Below are positions 1-5,066 of a DNA stretch of 5,066 bases, in pieces (the stretch's first letter is position 1; every line of letters starts with the position of its first letter). Under the pieces are notes generated by a model. It had not been told where the DNA came from, ran no database searches, and saw only the letters and a program-made list of their open reading frames with translations. This stretch comes from Candidatus Omnitrophota bacterium. Lineage in GTDB: Bacteria; Verrucomicrobiota; Verrucomicrobiia; Limisphaerales; UBA1319. The DNA lies in NCBI GenBank assembly GCA_023473405.1, contig JAMCZD010000139.1, positions 1-5,066 of the forward strand. Reading direction: 5' to 3'. A program made the position numbers and the translations under genes.

Positions 1-18
1 CCGTCCCTTTCCCGACCT

Positions 19-63
19 CCTGCTTTCCTTAGAGAGAACTCTTTTTCTCCTTAGGAAAGCAGG
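19..63. repeat. Inverted repeat (hairpin) inside repeat copy 1
   Basis: The arms CCTGCTTTCCT (19-29) and AGGAAAGCAGG (53-63) are perfect 11-bp reverse complements. Inside the loop, GAGAA (34-38) can pair with TTCTC (45-49), giving a two-tier stem. No T-run follows on either strand, so it does not look like an intrinsic terminator. Confidence 0.85.
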
Positions 64-95
64 AAATCAGGAATCCTCCTTCCATTTCCCGCCTT

Positions 96-140
96 CCTGC
101 TCTCCTTAGAGAGAACTCTTTTTCTCCTTGGGAAAGCAGG
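96..140. repeat. Inverted repeat (weakened hairpin) inside repeat copy 2
   Basis: This is the same hairpin as in copy 1, with arms at 96-106 and 130-140. Here the stem is damaged: C102 faces A134, and T106 faces G130, which is only a wobble pair in RNA. The inner GAGAA/TTCTC pairing is kept. Confidence 0.7.
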
Positions 141-182
141 AAATCAGGAATCCTCCTTCCATTTCCTGCCTTCCTGCTTTCC
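131..182. repeat. Alternative inter-unit hairpin between repeat copies 2 and 3
   Basis: GGAAAGCAGG (131-140) is a perfect complement of CCTGCTTTCC (173-182) in the next copy. Inside it, either GGAAAT (139-144) pairs with ATTTCC (161-166) or the shorter AAAT/ATTT pairs, and GGAA (147-150) pairs with TTCC (157-160) around the loop TCCTCC. The right arm of one unit can thus fold with its own left arm or with that of the following unit. Confidence 0.6.
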
Positions 183-232
183 TTAGAGATAGGTTCCTGG
201 GTTGCCTTGCCACAAGAATTCCTCGCCGGCAT

Positions 233-261
233 TTGCATATCCGCGCCGATTATTCGATACT
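233..261 (+). promoter_or_regulatory. Weak candidate promoter for the PQQ-like gene
   Basis: TTGCAT (233-238) and GATACT (256-261) are separated by 17 bp and would place transcription start about 17 nt before the ATG at 285. The matches to the sigma70 consensus are poor (3/6 and 4/6), so this is only a positional candidate. The rest of 190-284 shows no other recognisable element. Confidence 0.2.
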
Positions 262-284
262 CACCGCAACAACCAGACCGAGAG

Positions 285-1535
285 ATGAGGTTTGCGAAGC
301 TGATGATATTGTTTTTGCTGACGGCCGGCGCGCTATATTATGTGCTCAGGCCAGGCGCGACGGGCCCGCGCCAATCGGCAAAGAATCCCGCCGTAATCAA
401 CCGCTCGAATGCGTCTTCGGCCTGGCCCATGTTTCGCGGGAATCCCGCGCTGCGCGGTTTGGCGGAAGGGACGCTGCCGGAACACATTGCCCTGTGCTGG
501 ACGTTCAAAACCCAAGGACCGGTTGAATCGTCGCCGGCAGTCGAGGCGGACCGCGTGTTTTTCGGGTCCGACGATGGCAACATTTACTGCGTGAGCGCGA
601 CGCATGGGCGCCAGCTGTGGGTTTTCAAGACCGGCGGACCGGTCGAGTCATCTCCTTTGATTTTGCAGGGCAAGGTGTTCGTTGGTTCCACCGACGGGTT
701 CCTCTACGCCCTCGATGCCAGCAGCGGAAAACTGGTTTGGAAATATGAAACCGAGGACAAAATTCAAGGCGCGCCCAATTGGGTCAAATCTCCCAAAGGC
801 GACGCCACTTGGATTCTGGTGGGCAGCTACGATTTCAAATTGCACTGCGTCGATGCGTCCACGGGCAAGCCGGTTTGGACTTACGAGAGCGGCAATTACA
901 TCAACGGTTCGCCGGCTGTGGGCGATGGTGTAACCATCTTCGGCGGTTGCGACGCCATGGTGCATGTGATTTCCCTGGCTGATGGTCAACAGATCAAGGA
1001 AATCGAAGCCGGGGCGTACATTGCCGGTTCGGCCGCCATCGCCGATGGGTGCGCCTATGTGGGCAATTATGAAAACGCGTTCCTCTGCATTGACCTGCGT
1101 GCCGGGAAGATTCTCTGGACCTTCAAGGACCGCGATTTTCCGTTCTTTGCCTCGCCGGCGGTTTCCAATGACCGTGTGGTCTTTGGCGGGCGCGACAAGT
1201 TGCTTCATTGCGTGCGGCGCACAGATGGGAGCCCGCTCTGGTCATTCAGCACACGCGGCAAGGTGGACAGCTCGCCGGTGATTTGCGGGGACAAAGTCGT
1301 GGCAGGCTCGGACGATGGCCGGTTATACGTCGTATCATTGAGCGAGGGCAAGAAACTCTGGTCTTATGAAATCGGAGCGCCTCTGGCCAGCTCGCCGGCG
1401 GTGGCGGCGGGCCGGATCGTGATTGGCGCCGACGACGGATGCGTGTATTTGTTCGCCGCGCCTGGGACTCGAGCGCGCCAGGCCATCAAAGAAGGGGCCT
1501 CTCTCGGCTTCGATTCGAGCAGGATTCATCGATGA
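285..1535 (+). CDS. PQQ-like (BamB/YncE-type) eight-bladed beta-propeller protein, membrane-anchored or exported
   Basis: The product is 416 residues from the ATG at 285. An in-frame ATG at 207 would add 26 polar residues before the hydrophobic stretch and is less likely. Residues about 5-21 form a signal-anchor or uncleaved signal peptide with no lipobox cysteine. A W-x-M-F-R-G motif at 47-52, common ahead of such propellers, leads into eight repeats starting near residues 78, 117, 158, 203, 243, 284, 325 and 364. The repeats follow a pattern of SSPAV, then GS-DG-LY, then SG-x(3)-W. The last blade is closed by the CWTFKT strand near 71-76. Blade 3 carries a short insertion (around SPKGDATW), and blade 4 has lost the docking Trp. 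I see no quinoprotein dehydrogenase catalytic region, so a scaffold or protein-binding role in the periplasm is more likely than an enzyme. The ligand is unknown and the start codon is moderately sure. No clear Shine-Dalgarno motif is present; GAGAG lies directly against the ATG. Confidence 0.9.
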   Translation: MRFAKLMILFLLTAGALYYVLRPGATGPRQSAKNPAVINRSNASSAWPMFRGNPALRGLAEGTLPEHIALCWTFKTQGPVESSPAVEADRVFFGSDDGNIYCVSATHGRQLWVFKTGGPVESSPLILQGKVFVGSTDGFLYALDASSGKLVWKYETEDKIQGAPNWVKSPKGDATWILVGSYDFKLHCVDASTGKPVWTYESGNYINGSPAVGDGVTIFGGCDAMVHVISLADGQQIKEIEAGAYIAGSAAIADGCAYVGNYENAFLCIDLRAGKILWTFKDRDFPFFASPAVSNDRVVFGGRDKLLHCVRRTDGSPLWSFSTRGKVDSSPVICGDKVVAGSDDGRLYVVSLSEGKKLWSYEIGAPLASSPAVAAGRIVIGADDGCVYLFAAPGTRARQAIKEGASLGFDSSRIHR

Positions 1536-1571
1536 ACATCGTGTTGTCAACCCCGGGCGCCGGAACGATGT
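1536..1571. other. Inverted repeat in the convergent intergenic gap
   Basis: ACATCGT (1536-1542) and ACGATGT (1565-1571) are perfect 7-bp complements around a GC-rich 22-nt loop. They lie between the stop codons of two convergent genes, where a shared bidirectional terminator would be expected. Neither strand shows a T-run after the stem, so a terminator role is only a guess. Confidence 0.3.
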
Positions 1572-1588
1572 AAAACCGGCAGCGCCAC

Positions 1589-1903
1589 TCAAGCGGATGT
1601 TTGGTTGGTTGGCCGTTTTGCAGCCTTCTTTCTGGTTGAAGTCTTGCGGGCTTGCGATTTGGGAGGGGCGCCTTGTTTGGGCGCGGTTTTATCGTGGATG
1701 ATCTGCCGCATCCGGTCGAGCCGGGTATCCATTTCGGTTTTTGCCTTGGTTACGGTTTGGTTGGCGAAGTTGATCACCTCGGCAAGAATCTCGCATCCCT
1801 GGCGGACCCGCTGGGCGTAGGTGCCATCAGTAAACTCGATTCCCTTGTTTTTGAGATAGCCGGTCAAGTGCCGGTACAAGTCATCTTTTCGAATCTTTTT
1901 CAT
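1589..1903 (-). CDS. Small unrecognised protein with a basic, histone-like C-terminal tail
   Basis: The product is 104 residues, starting MKKIRKDDLY, from the ATG at 1903. The frame is open further upstream to an ATG at 2032, which would add 43 residues. That extension looks less protein-like and would run across most of the spacer in front of moxR, so I prefer the shorter form. Residues 6-20 and about 28-70 are likely helices, the second long, charged and amphipathic and possibly coiled-coil. From residue 72 to the end there are 10 Lys/Arg in 33 positions and no acidic residue, with Ala, Pro, Ser and Thr between them. Such tails occur in H1-like and other nucleoid proteins and favour nucleic-acid binding; this is inference. 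No known domain, signal peptide or membrane segment is recognised. It is divergent from the moxR operon and convergent with the propeller gene, so it is a separate unit. No Shine-Dalgarno motif precedes the start. Confidence 0.8.
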   Translation of the reverse strand: MKKIRKDDLYRHLTGYLKNKGIEFTDGTYAQRVRQGCEILAEVINFANQTVTKAKTEMDTRLDRMRQIIHDKTAPKQGAPPKSQARKTSTRKKAAKRPTNQTSA

Positions 1904-2006
1904 AGTCGCTGGCTGAGTGCTATGCGCAAAATTAGGCTTTTCCAGTCGATCGGCAATGACAAAACACGCTTCCGGCCAATCCAGCCCAGACGCGGTATTC
2001 TCTTTT

Positions 2007-2052
2007 GGGCGCTTGAGTAAACCCCCGGACATGGCCTAGATTCAAGGCGCCC
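2007..2052. promoter_or_regulatory. Inverted repeat abutting the moxR start codon (candidate operator or 5' hairpin)
   Basis: GGGCGCTTGA (2007-2016) pairs with TCAAG (2042-2046) plus CGCCC (2048-2052), leaving only G2047 bulged. The right arm ends at the base before the ATG at 2053. The repeat overlaps the candidate promoter described separately, and its right arm includes AAGG (2044-2047), the only Shine-Dalgarno-like bases available. Regulation by a bound protein or by an RNA fold is possible. No T-run follows it, so it is not a terminator. Confidence 0.5.
2013..2042 (+). promoter_or_regulatory. Candidate promoter for the moxR-DUF58-bat operon
   Basis: TTGAGT (2013-2018) and TAGATT (2037-2042) are 18 bp apart, each matching 4 of 6 consensus bases. 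Transcription would start only a few bases before the ATG at 2053, implying a nearly leaderless mRNA. A promoter is expected in this divergent spacer, but this exact assignment is tentative. Confidence 0.3.
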
Positions 2053-3042
2053 ATGAGCAAAACGCTTGATGAATTAAACGAACAGGTCCGGCAGACTTCG
2101 AGCTGGATAGTCGCGCTACGAAACGAGATGGGGCGGGTGATCGTCGGCCAACATTACCTGGTGGACCGGTTATTGGTCGGTCTGCTGGCCAACGGCCACA
2201 TCCTGCTCGAAGGCGTGCCGGGTTTGGCGAAAACACTATCCGCCCGCACGCTGGCGGCGGCCATCCAGGCCAAGTTCCATCGCATCCAGTTTACGCCGGA
2301 TCTGCTGCCCGCGGACATAATCGGGACGCTGATTTACAATCCCCAGGACGGCAAATACCACGCCACTCGCGGACCGGTCTTTGCCAATTTCGTGTTGGCG
2401 GACGAAATCAACCGCGCTCCGGCGAAGGTGCAATCCGCCTTGCTTGAAGCGATGCAGGAGCGGCAAGTGACCTTGGGTGGCGATACCATGCCGTTGCCGG
2501 CCCCGTTCTTGGTGTTGGCCACGGAGAATCCCATTGACCAGGAGGGAACCTATCCTCTGCCCGAGGCGCAGGTCGACCGGTTCATGCTCAAATTGCTCAT
2601 CGACTATCCCACGTTCGAGGATGAACTCAAGATACTCGATACCATGGCCTTCACAGCACCGGAAACGATCATCCGCCCCGTCATATCCCTCGAGGAAATC
2701 CTGCTCACCCGCAAACTCGTGGATGCAATTCATGTTCACGAAAAAATTCGCGAATACATCGTTCGCATCGTTTTCGCCACCCGCCAGCCGGCGGAGTACA
2801 AACTCGATCTCAAGCATTTCATCCAATTTGGCGCCTCGCCGCGTGCAACGATAGCCCTGACCCTGGCGTCGAAGGCCTGGGCCTTGCTTGAGGGACGCGG
2901 TTATGTGACTCCGCAGGACATCAAGAGCATCGGCGCCGATGTCTTGCGGCATCGAATCATCCTGTCCTACGAAGCGGAGGCGGAGGGGATGACCAGTGAC
3001 GAGATCATCCGCCGGATTTTCAACACCGTCCCCGTGCCCTGA
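2053..3042 (+). CDS. moxR: MoxR-family AAA+ ATPase
   Basis: The product is 329 residues, the usual length for the MoxR/AAA_3 family. Walker A is GVPGLAKT at 54-61. Walker B ends in the acidic pair D117-E118 within LADEINRAP. Sensor 1 lies in ATENP at 156-160, followed by the family-typical QEGTYPLPEAQ-DRF segment with a likely arginine finger at R176. Sensor 2 is R264 in GASPRA (260-265), and the C-terminal lid follows. There is no signal peptide or membrane segment, so it acts in the cytoplasm. MoxR ATPases are thought to remodel or activate VWA-domain partners, and two of these are encoded immediately downstream; DUF58 begins 3 bp after this stop. All key ATPase residues are intact. The precise client in this organism cannot be told from sequence. 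AAGG five bases before the ATG is the only ribosome-binding candidate. Confidence 0.97.
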   Translation: MSKTLDELNEQVRQTSSWIVALRNEMGRVIVGQHYLVDRLLVGLLANGHILLEGVPGLAKTLSARTLAAAIQAKFHRIQFTPDLLPADIIGTLIYNPQDGKYHATRGPVFANFVLADEINRAPAKVQSALLEAMQERQVTLGGDTMPLPAPFLVLATENPIDQEGTYPLPEAQVDRFMLKLLIDYPTFEDELKILDTMAFTAPETIIRPVISLEEILLTRKLVDAIHVHEKIREYIVRIVFATRQPAEYKLDLKHFIQFGASPRATIALTLASKAWALLEGRGYVTPQDIKSIGADVLRHRIILSYEAEAEGMTSDEIIRRIFNTVPVP

Positions 3043-3045
3043 ACG

Positions 3046-3960
3046 ATGAATATCCAGGACATCCTCAACACCGTCAGGCGAGTCGAAATACTCACCAACT
3101 GCCTGGTAAACGACACCATGGTCGGCGCATACCTCAGCCACTTCAAGGGGCGCGGCATGGATTTTGAGGAATTGCGCGATTACATCCCCGGCGACGATGT
3201 CCGCGATATTGACTGGAACGTCACCTATCGCATGGGCCGTCCGTTCATTAAAAGGTACCGCGAGGAACGCGAACTCGGGATCATCCTGGCAGTGGATATT
3301 TCTGCCTCGGAAGGATTCGGATCGGAACGATACAGCAAACGCGAGTTAGCGGCCCAGGTAGCCAGTACCCTGGCCTTTTCGGCCGCGCGGAGCAGTGACA
3401 AGGTCGGTCTGCTGCTGTTCACCGACCGGGTGGAACTCTTTCTTCCGCCGCGAAAAGGGCGGCGGCACATCCTTCGCGTAATCCGGGACATGCTCTTTTT
3501 TAAACCGCGAGGCCAGGGCACGCATATCCCTTTGGCTTTGGCGCACCTGAACCATTTTCTCCACCGGCGCTCGATCATTTTTTTGCTTTCCGATTTCCTT
3601 CACAGCTACGGCACCGAGTCCCGGCCCGGCAAGTCCGGCCGCGATATGGTGCAGGAAATCGGCCTCACCAATACCCGGCACGATTTGATCTGCATCCACC
3701 TCTACGATCCGCGCGAGAGCGCCCTGCCGGACGCGGGCCTGCTCACCATCGAAGACGCCGAGACCGGTGAGTTGCTGGAGGTGGACTCCTCGCGAACCAC
3801 GGTGCGCAATGTCTATCGCGAAACCAACGCCCAACGCATCGCTGAACTCGATCGCGCCTTGCGCCGGGCGGGCGTGGACACGCTTCGGATCAGCACAATC
3901 GAGCCGTTTGCGCCCATTCTCCAACGATTCTTCGAAACCCGCCGGTGGCGCCGCGTATGA
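3046..3960 (+). CDS. DUF58 / VWA-like domain protein
   Basis: The product is 304 residues with no membrane segment, so it is probably cytosolic. The N-terminal DUF58 signature is clear: a G-R-G-x-D-F segment (35-40), Y-x-P-G-D-D-x-R-D-I-D-W (46-57), then R-P-F-I-K-x-Y-x-E-E-R-E (65-76). A VWA-type fold follows, with a complete metal-binding MIDAS: D84-x-S86-x-S88 (DISAS), T159 in GTHI, and D183 in LLSDF. DUF58 proteins are almost always encoded next to moxR and are thought to be the partner or client of that ATPase. Here the gene starts 3 bp after the moxR stop. Its own stop overlaps the next start as ATGA, implying translational coupling. The family's biochemical role is not firmly established. 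No frameshift or missing motif is seen. Confidence 0.95.
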   Translation: MNIQDILNTVRRVEILTNCLVNDTMVGAYLSHFKGRGMDFEELRDYIPGDDVRDIDWNVTYRMGRPFIKRYREERELGIILAVDISASEGFGSERYSKRELAAQVASTLAFSAARSSDKVGLLLFTDRVELFLPPRKGRRHILRVIRDMLFFKPRGQGTHIPLALAHLNHFLHRRSIIFLLSDFLHSYGTESRPGKSGRDMVQEIGLTNTRHDLICIHLYDPRESALPDAGLLTIEDAETGELLEVDSSRTTVRNVYRETNAQRIAELDRALRRAGVDTLRISTIEPFAPILQRFFETRRWRRV

Positions 3961-4532
3961 TGCTTGCCTTGCCGGCCACGTTCCAAGCCTCGCTGCTGGC
4001 AGCAGGAGACATCCCGAAACTGCGCCCGCCGCATCCCCTGATGGCACCGACCTTTTGGGAACTGCATGGCTGGACCGTCATCGCCGCGGTCCTGATCGCG
4101 ATCGCGGCGGCGGCCCTGCTCATCCGGCGGCCACGCCGTCCCAAACCGGCCCTGCTCGTCCCACCGGCAACTCGAGCCCGGCTGGACCTGGAGGCTTGGA
4201 CCAAACGCCCTGAGGATGCTTGGCTGGCGAGTGAAGTATCGCGCATCATGCGCCGATATTTAGTCGCCGCGCTCGACCTAAACGCCGGCGAGTTGACCAC
4301 CGATGAGCTGGTTCATTTCCTTGGCAGCCATCCCCGGTTGAATGCGGAGCTGGCATCTGAAACAGGCAGGTTGCTGCGCGAGTGTGACTTGCGCAAATTC
4401 GCCCCGTCAGCTCCTGCTCGAAGCGCCGGGATCGTCGCGCGCGCGCTTCCGTTGATTGCAGCCATCGATGCGCTCTGCCGAAAAGCCATCGAGCCCGACC
4501 ACCCCGAGCCCCGCCCGGTTCCCGCCTCCTAA
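3957..4532 (+). CDS. DUF4381-like single-TM protein of the MoxR/Bat operon
   Basis: The product is 191 residues from the ATG at 3957, which overlaps the DUF58 stop; a second ATG follows directly at 3960. Residues 1-16 are mildly hydrophobic, without a basic n-region. A Pro-rich stretch (20-31) leads to W34 and W39 and then a membrane segment at about 39-56, ended by an Arg/Pro-rich stop-transfer run. This proline, tryptophan, TM order resembles DUF4381 proteins, which occupy this position between DUF58 and the Bat VWA genes. The soluble C-terminal part has the helical pattern R-R-Y-L, then T-T-D-E-L, then C-D-L-R-K-F-A (about 97-145), also seen in that family and in the C-terminal parts of some BatD-type proteins. 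Topology is probably N-out with the helical domain in the cytoplasm, where MoxR and DUF58 could reach it. The family assignment rests on pattern and position, not alignment. Confidence 0.85.
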   Translation: MMLALPATFQASLLAAGDIPKLRPPHPLMAPTFWELHGWTVIAAVLIAIAAAALLIRRPRRPKPALLVPPATRARLDLEAWTKRPEDAWLASEVSRIMRRYLVAALDLNAGELTTDELVHFLGSHPRLNAELASETGRLLRECDLRKFAPSAPARSAGIVARALPLIAAIDALCRKAIEPDHPEPRPVPAS

Positions 4533-4540
4533 GCATCCGA

Positions 4541-5066
4541 ATGTATCCGCACTTCCAATTTCAGTATCCGTGGATTCTGGGCTTGCTGGCGCTGCTGCCC
4601 GTCTATGCCTTCCTGCGCGGGCGCCAAGGCAGACGTTCCGCCTTGCGCTTCTCGAGTGCCGAACTGGCGCGCGCCGCCGGCAGCGTCGCGCGGTCCGCCC
4701 CCAAGCGGCTCCTGGTTTTTCTCCGGCTGTTGACGGTTGGCCTGATTATTGCGGCATTGGCCGGACCGCGCTTTGCCCATGACCGGTCCGAGACCGAGGC
4801 CAGCGGTGTGGACATCATGCTCGTGTTGGATATGTCCTGGTCGATGATGGCCCTCGACATGGACCGGCCCAGCGCCAGGGTCTCACGCATGGACGTCGCC
4901 CAGGACGTGCTCGAAGATTTCATTCAACGCCGCCCCAGCGACCGGATCGGGCTGGTGGTCTTTTCCGCTGTCCCTTACCTGGCCAGCCCGCTCACCTTGA
5001 ATCACGATTGGCTCATCCAAAACCTTCTGCGCCTGCATATCGGCATGATCCGCGAGTTGGGCACGG
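4541..5066 (+). CDS. batA: BatA-like membrane VWA protein, N-terminal part (cut by window end)
   Basis: The frame is open from the ATG at 4541 to the window edge, giving 175 complete codons of a family usually about 320-350 residues long. Two membrane segments lie at about 8-25 and 57-74, with an R/L-rich linker containing LRFSS as in BatA/BatB. The VWA domain starts with GVDIMLVLDMSWSM, giving the MIDAS triad D97-x-S99-x-S101, and continues with R-M-D-V-A, DRIGLVVFS and a P-L-T segment. The last visible residues, RELGT, supply the expected MIDAS threonine. Bat proteins are inner-membrane proteins linked to aerotolerance, stress resistance or virulence in Bacteroides, Leptospira and Francisella; the molecular job is not settled. 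It lies 8 bp after the DUF4381-like stop without a clear Shine-Dalgarno motif. BatB is a less likely alternative name, since BatA normally comes first. Confidence 0.93.
   Translation, partial: MYPHFQFQYPWILGLLALLPVYAFLRGRQGRRSALRFSSAELARAAGSVARSAPKRLLVFLRLLTVGLIIAALAGPRFAHDRSETEASGVDIMLVLDMSWSMMALDMDRPSARVSRMDVAQDVLEDFIQRRPSDRIGLVVFSAVPYLASPLTLNHDWLIQNLLRLHIGMIRELGT

Larger units (their letters stand above)
1..189. repeat. Tandem array of a 77-bp structured repeat unit
   Basis: Copy 1 spans 19-95 and copy 2 spans 96-172. They match at 74 of 77 positions, differing at 25/102 (T/C), 53/130 (A/G) and 90/167 (C/T). A third copy begins at 173 and matches copy 1 for 17 bases before diverging at 190. 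Bases 1-18 align with 78-95 with a few mismatches, so the array continues leftwards out of the window. Because 77 is not a multiple of three, any frame read through the array shifts from copy to copy, which argues against coding. Each unit contains an 11-bp inverted repeat, annotated separately. I see no transposase, CRISPR-like spacer diversity or attachment-site signature. It could be a VNTR or a locally duplicated extragenic palindromic element. Confidence 0.93.

Noticed and set aside
19..63. Intrinsic terminator of a gene left of the window
   Set aside because: The stem is good, but no T-run follows it on either strand, and it recurs in tandem as part of a repeat.
1..189. CRISPR array
   Set aside because: The whole 77-bp period is conserved, so there are no variable spacers, and no cas genes are nearby.
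29..238. Minus-strand 69-codon open frame across the 77-bp repeats
   Set aside because: The unit length is not divisible by three, so each copy is read in a different frame; this is repeat DNA, not a gene.
128..526. Plus-strand 132-codon open frame overlapping the start of the propeller gene
   Set aside because: It begins inside the repeat array and overlaps the well-supported propeller frame; its translation shows no domain.
648..1208. Minus-strand 186-codon open frame opposite the beta-propeller gene
   Set aside because: The + strand shows regular propeller repeats throughout this stretch, so the antisense frame is a by-product.
1652..2020. Plus-strand 122-codon open frame over the small basic-tailed gene
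   Set aside because: The opposite strand gives a more protein-like sequence with balanced charge and helix pattern; this frame looks like an antisense shadow.
2236..3141. Minus-strand 301-codon open frame opposite moxR
   Set aside because: It lies antisense to a MoxR gene with all motifs intact and runs into DUF58. Its translation has no recognisable domain, and such frames are common opposite high-GC genes.
3346..4047. Minus-strand 233-codon open frame opposite DUF58
   Set aside because: It is antisense to a clear DUF58 coding region and crosses into the next gene; no domain or plausible composition is seen.
4094..4105. Palindromic GATCGCGATC / GCGATCGC site
   Set aside because: It occurs once inside a coding stretch rich in Ala and Ile codons and is explained by codon content.

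Overview
The window looks like chromosomal DNA from a Gram-negative bacterium of moderately high GC content. Several features would fit Verrucomicrobiota or a related PVC lineage: an exported PQQ-type beta-propeller with a W-x-M-F-R-G leader motif, a MoxR/DUF58/BatA cluster, weak or absent Shine-Dalgarno motifs at every start, and structured tandem repeats between genes. The phylum is an inference from style, not from a marker gene.

Layout. Bases 1-189 are non-coding and hold a tandem array of a 77-bp unit. Two full copies are visible, with a partial copy on each side, and every unit carries inverted-repeat arms. After a leader of about 95 bp comes an eight-bladed PQQ-like beta-propeller protein (+, 285-1535). 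It converges on a small unrecognised gene (-, 1589-1903) whose product has a helical N-terminal part and a lysine/arginine-rich tail resembling those of histone-like proteins. A 149-bp divergent spacer follows. Just before the next start codon it holds a strong inverted repeat that overlaps a candidate promoter.

From 2053 to the right edge runs a tightly packed + strand operon: a MoxR-family AAA+ ATPase, a soluble DUF58/VWA protein, a one-TM DUF4381-like protein and the N-terminal part of a BatA-like membrane VWA protein. Spacings are 3 bp, a 4-bp ATGA overlap and 8 bp. In known systems of this type the MoxR ATPase acts as a chaperone-like partner of VWA proteins. Here one VWA protein is predicted to be cytosolic and the other anchored at the inner membrane, suggesting a MoxR-driven assembly or stress-tolerance machine at the envelope. 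BatB and further partners are expected beyond 5066.

Nothing here is clearly a new defence or mobile system. The parts least explained by known families are the 77-bp structured repeat, the small basic-tailed protein, and the inverted repeat at the moxR start.
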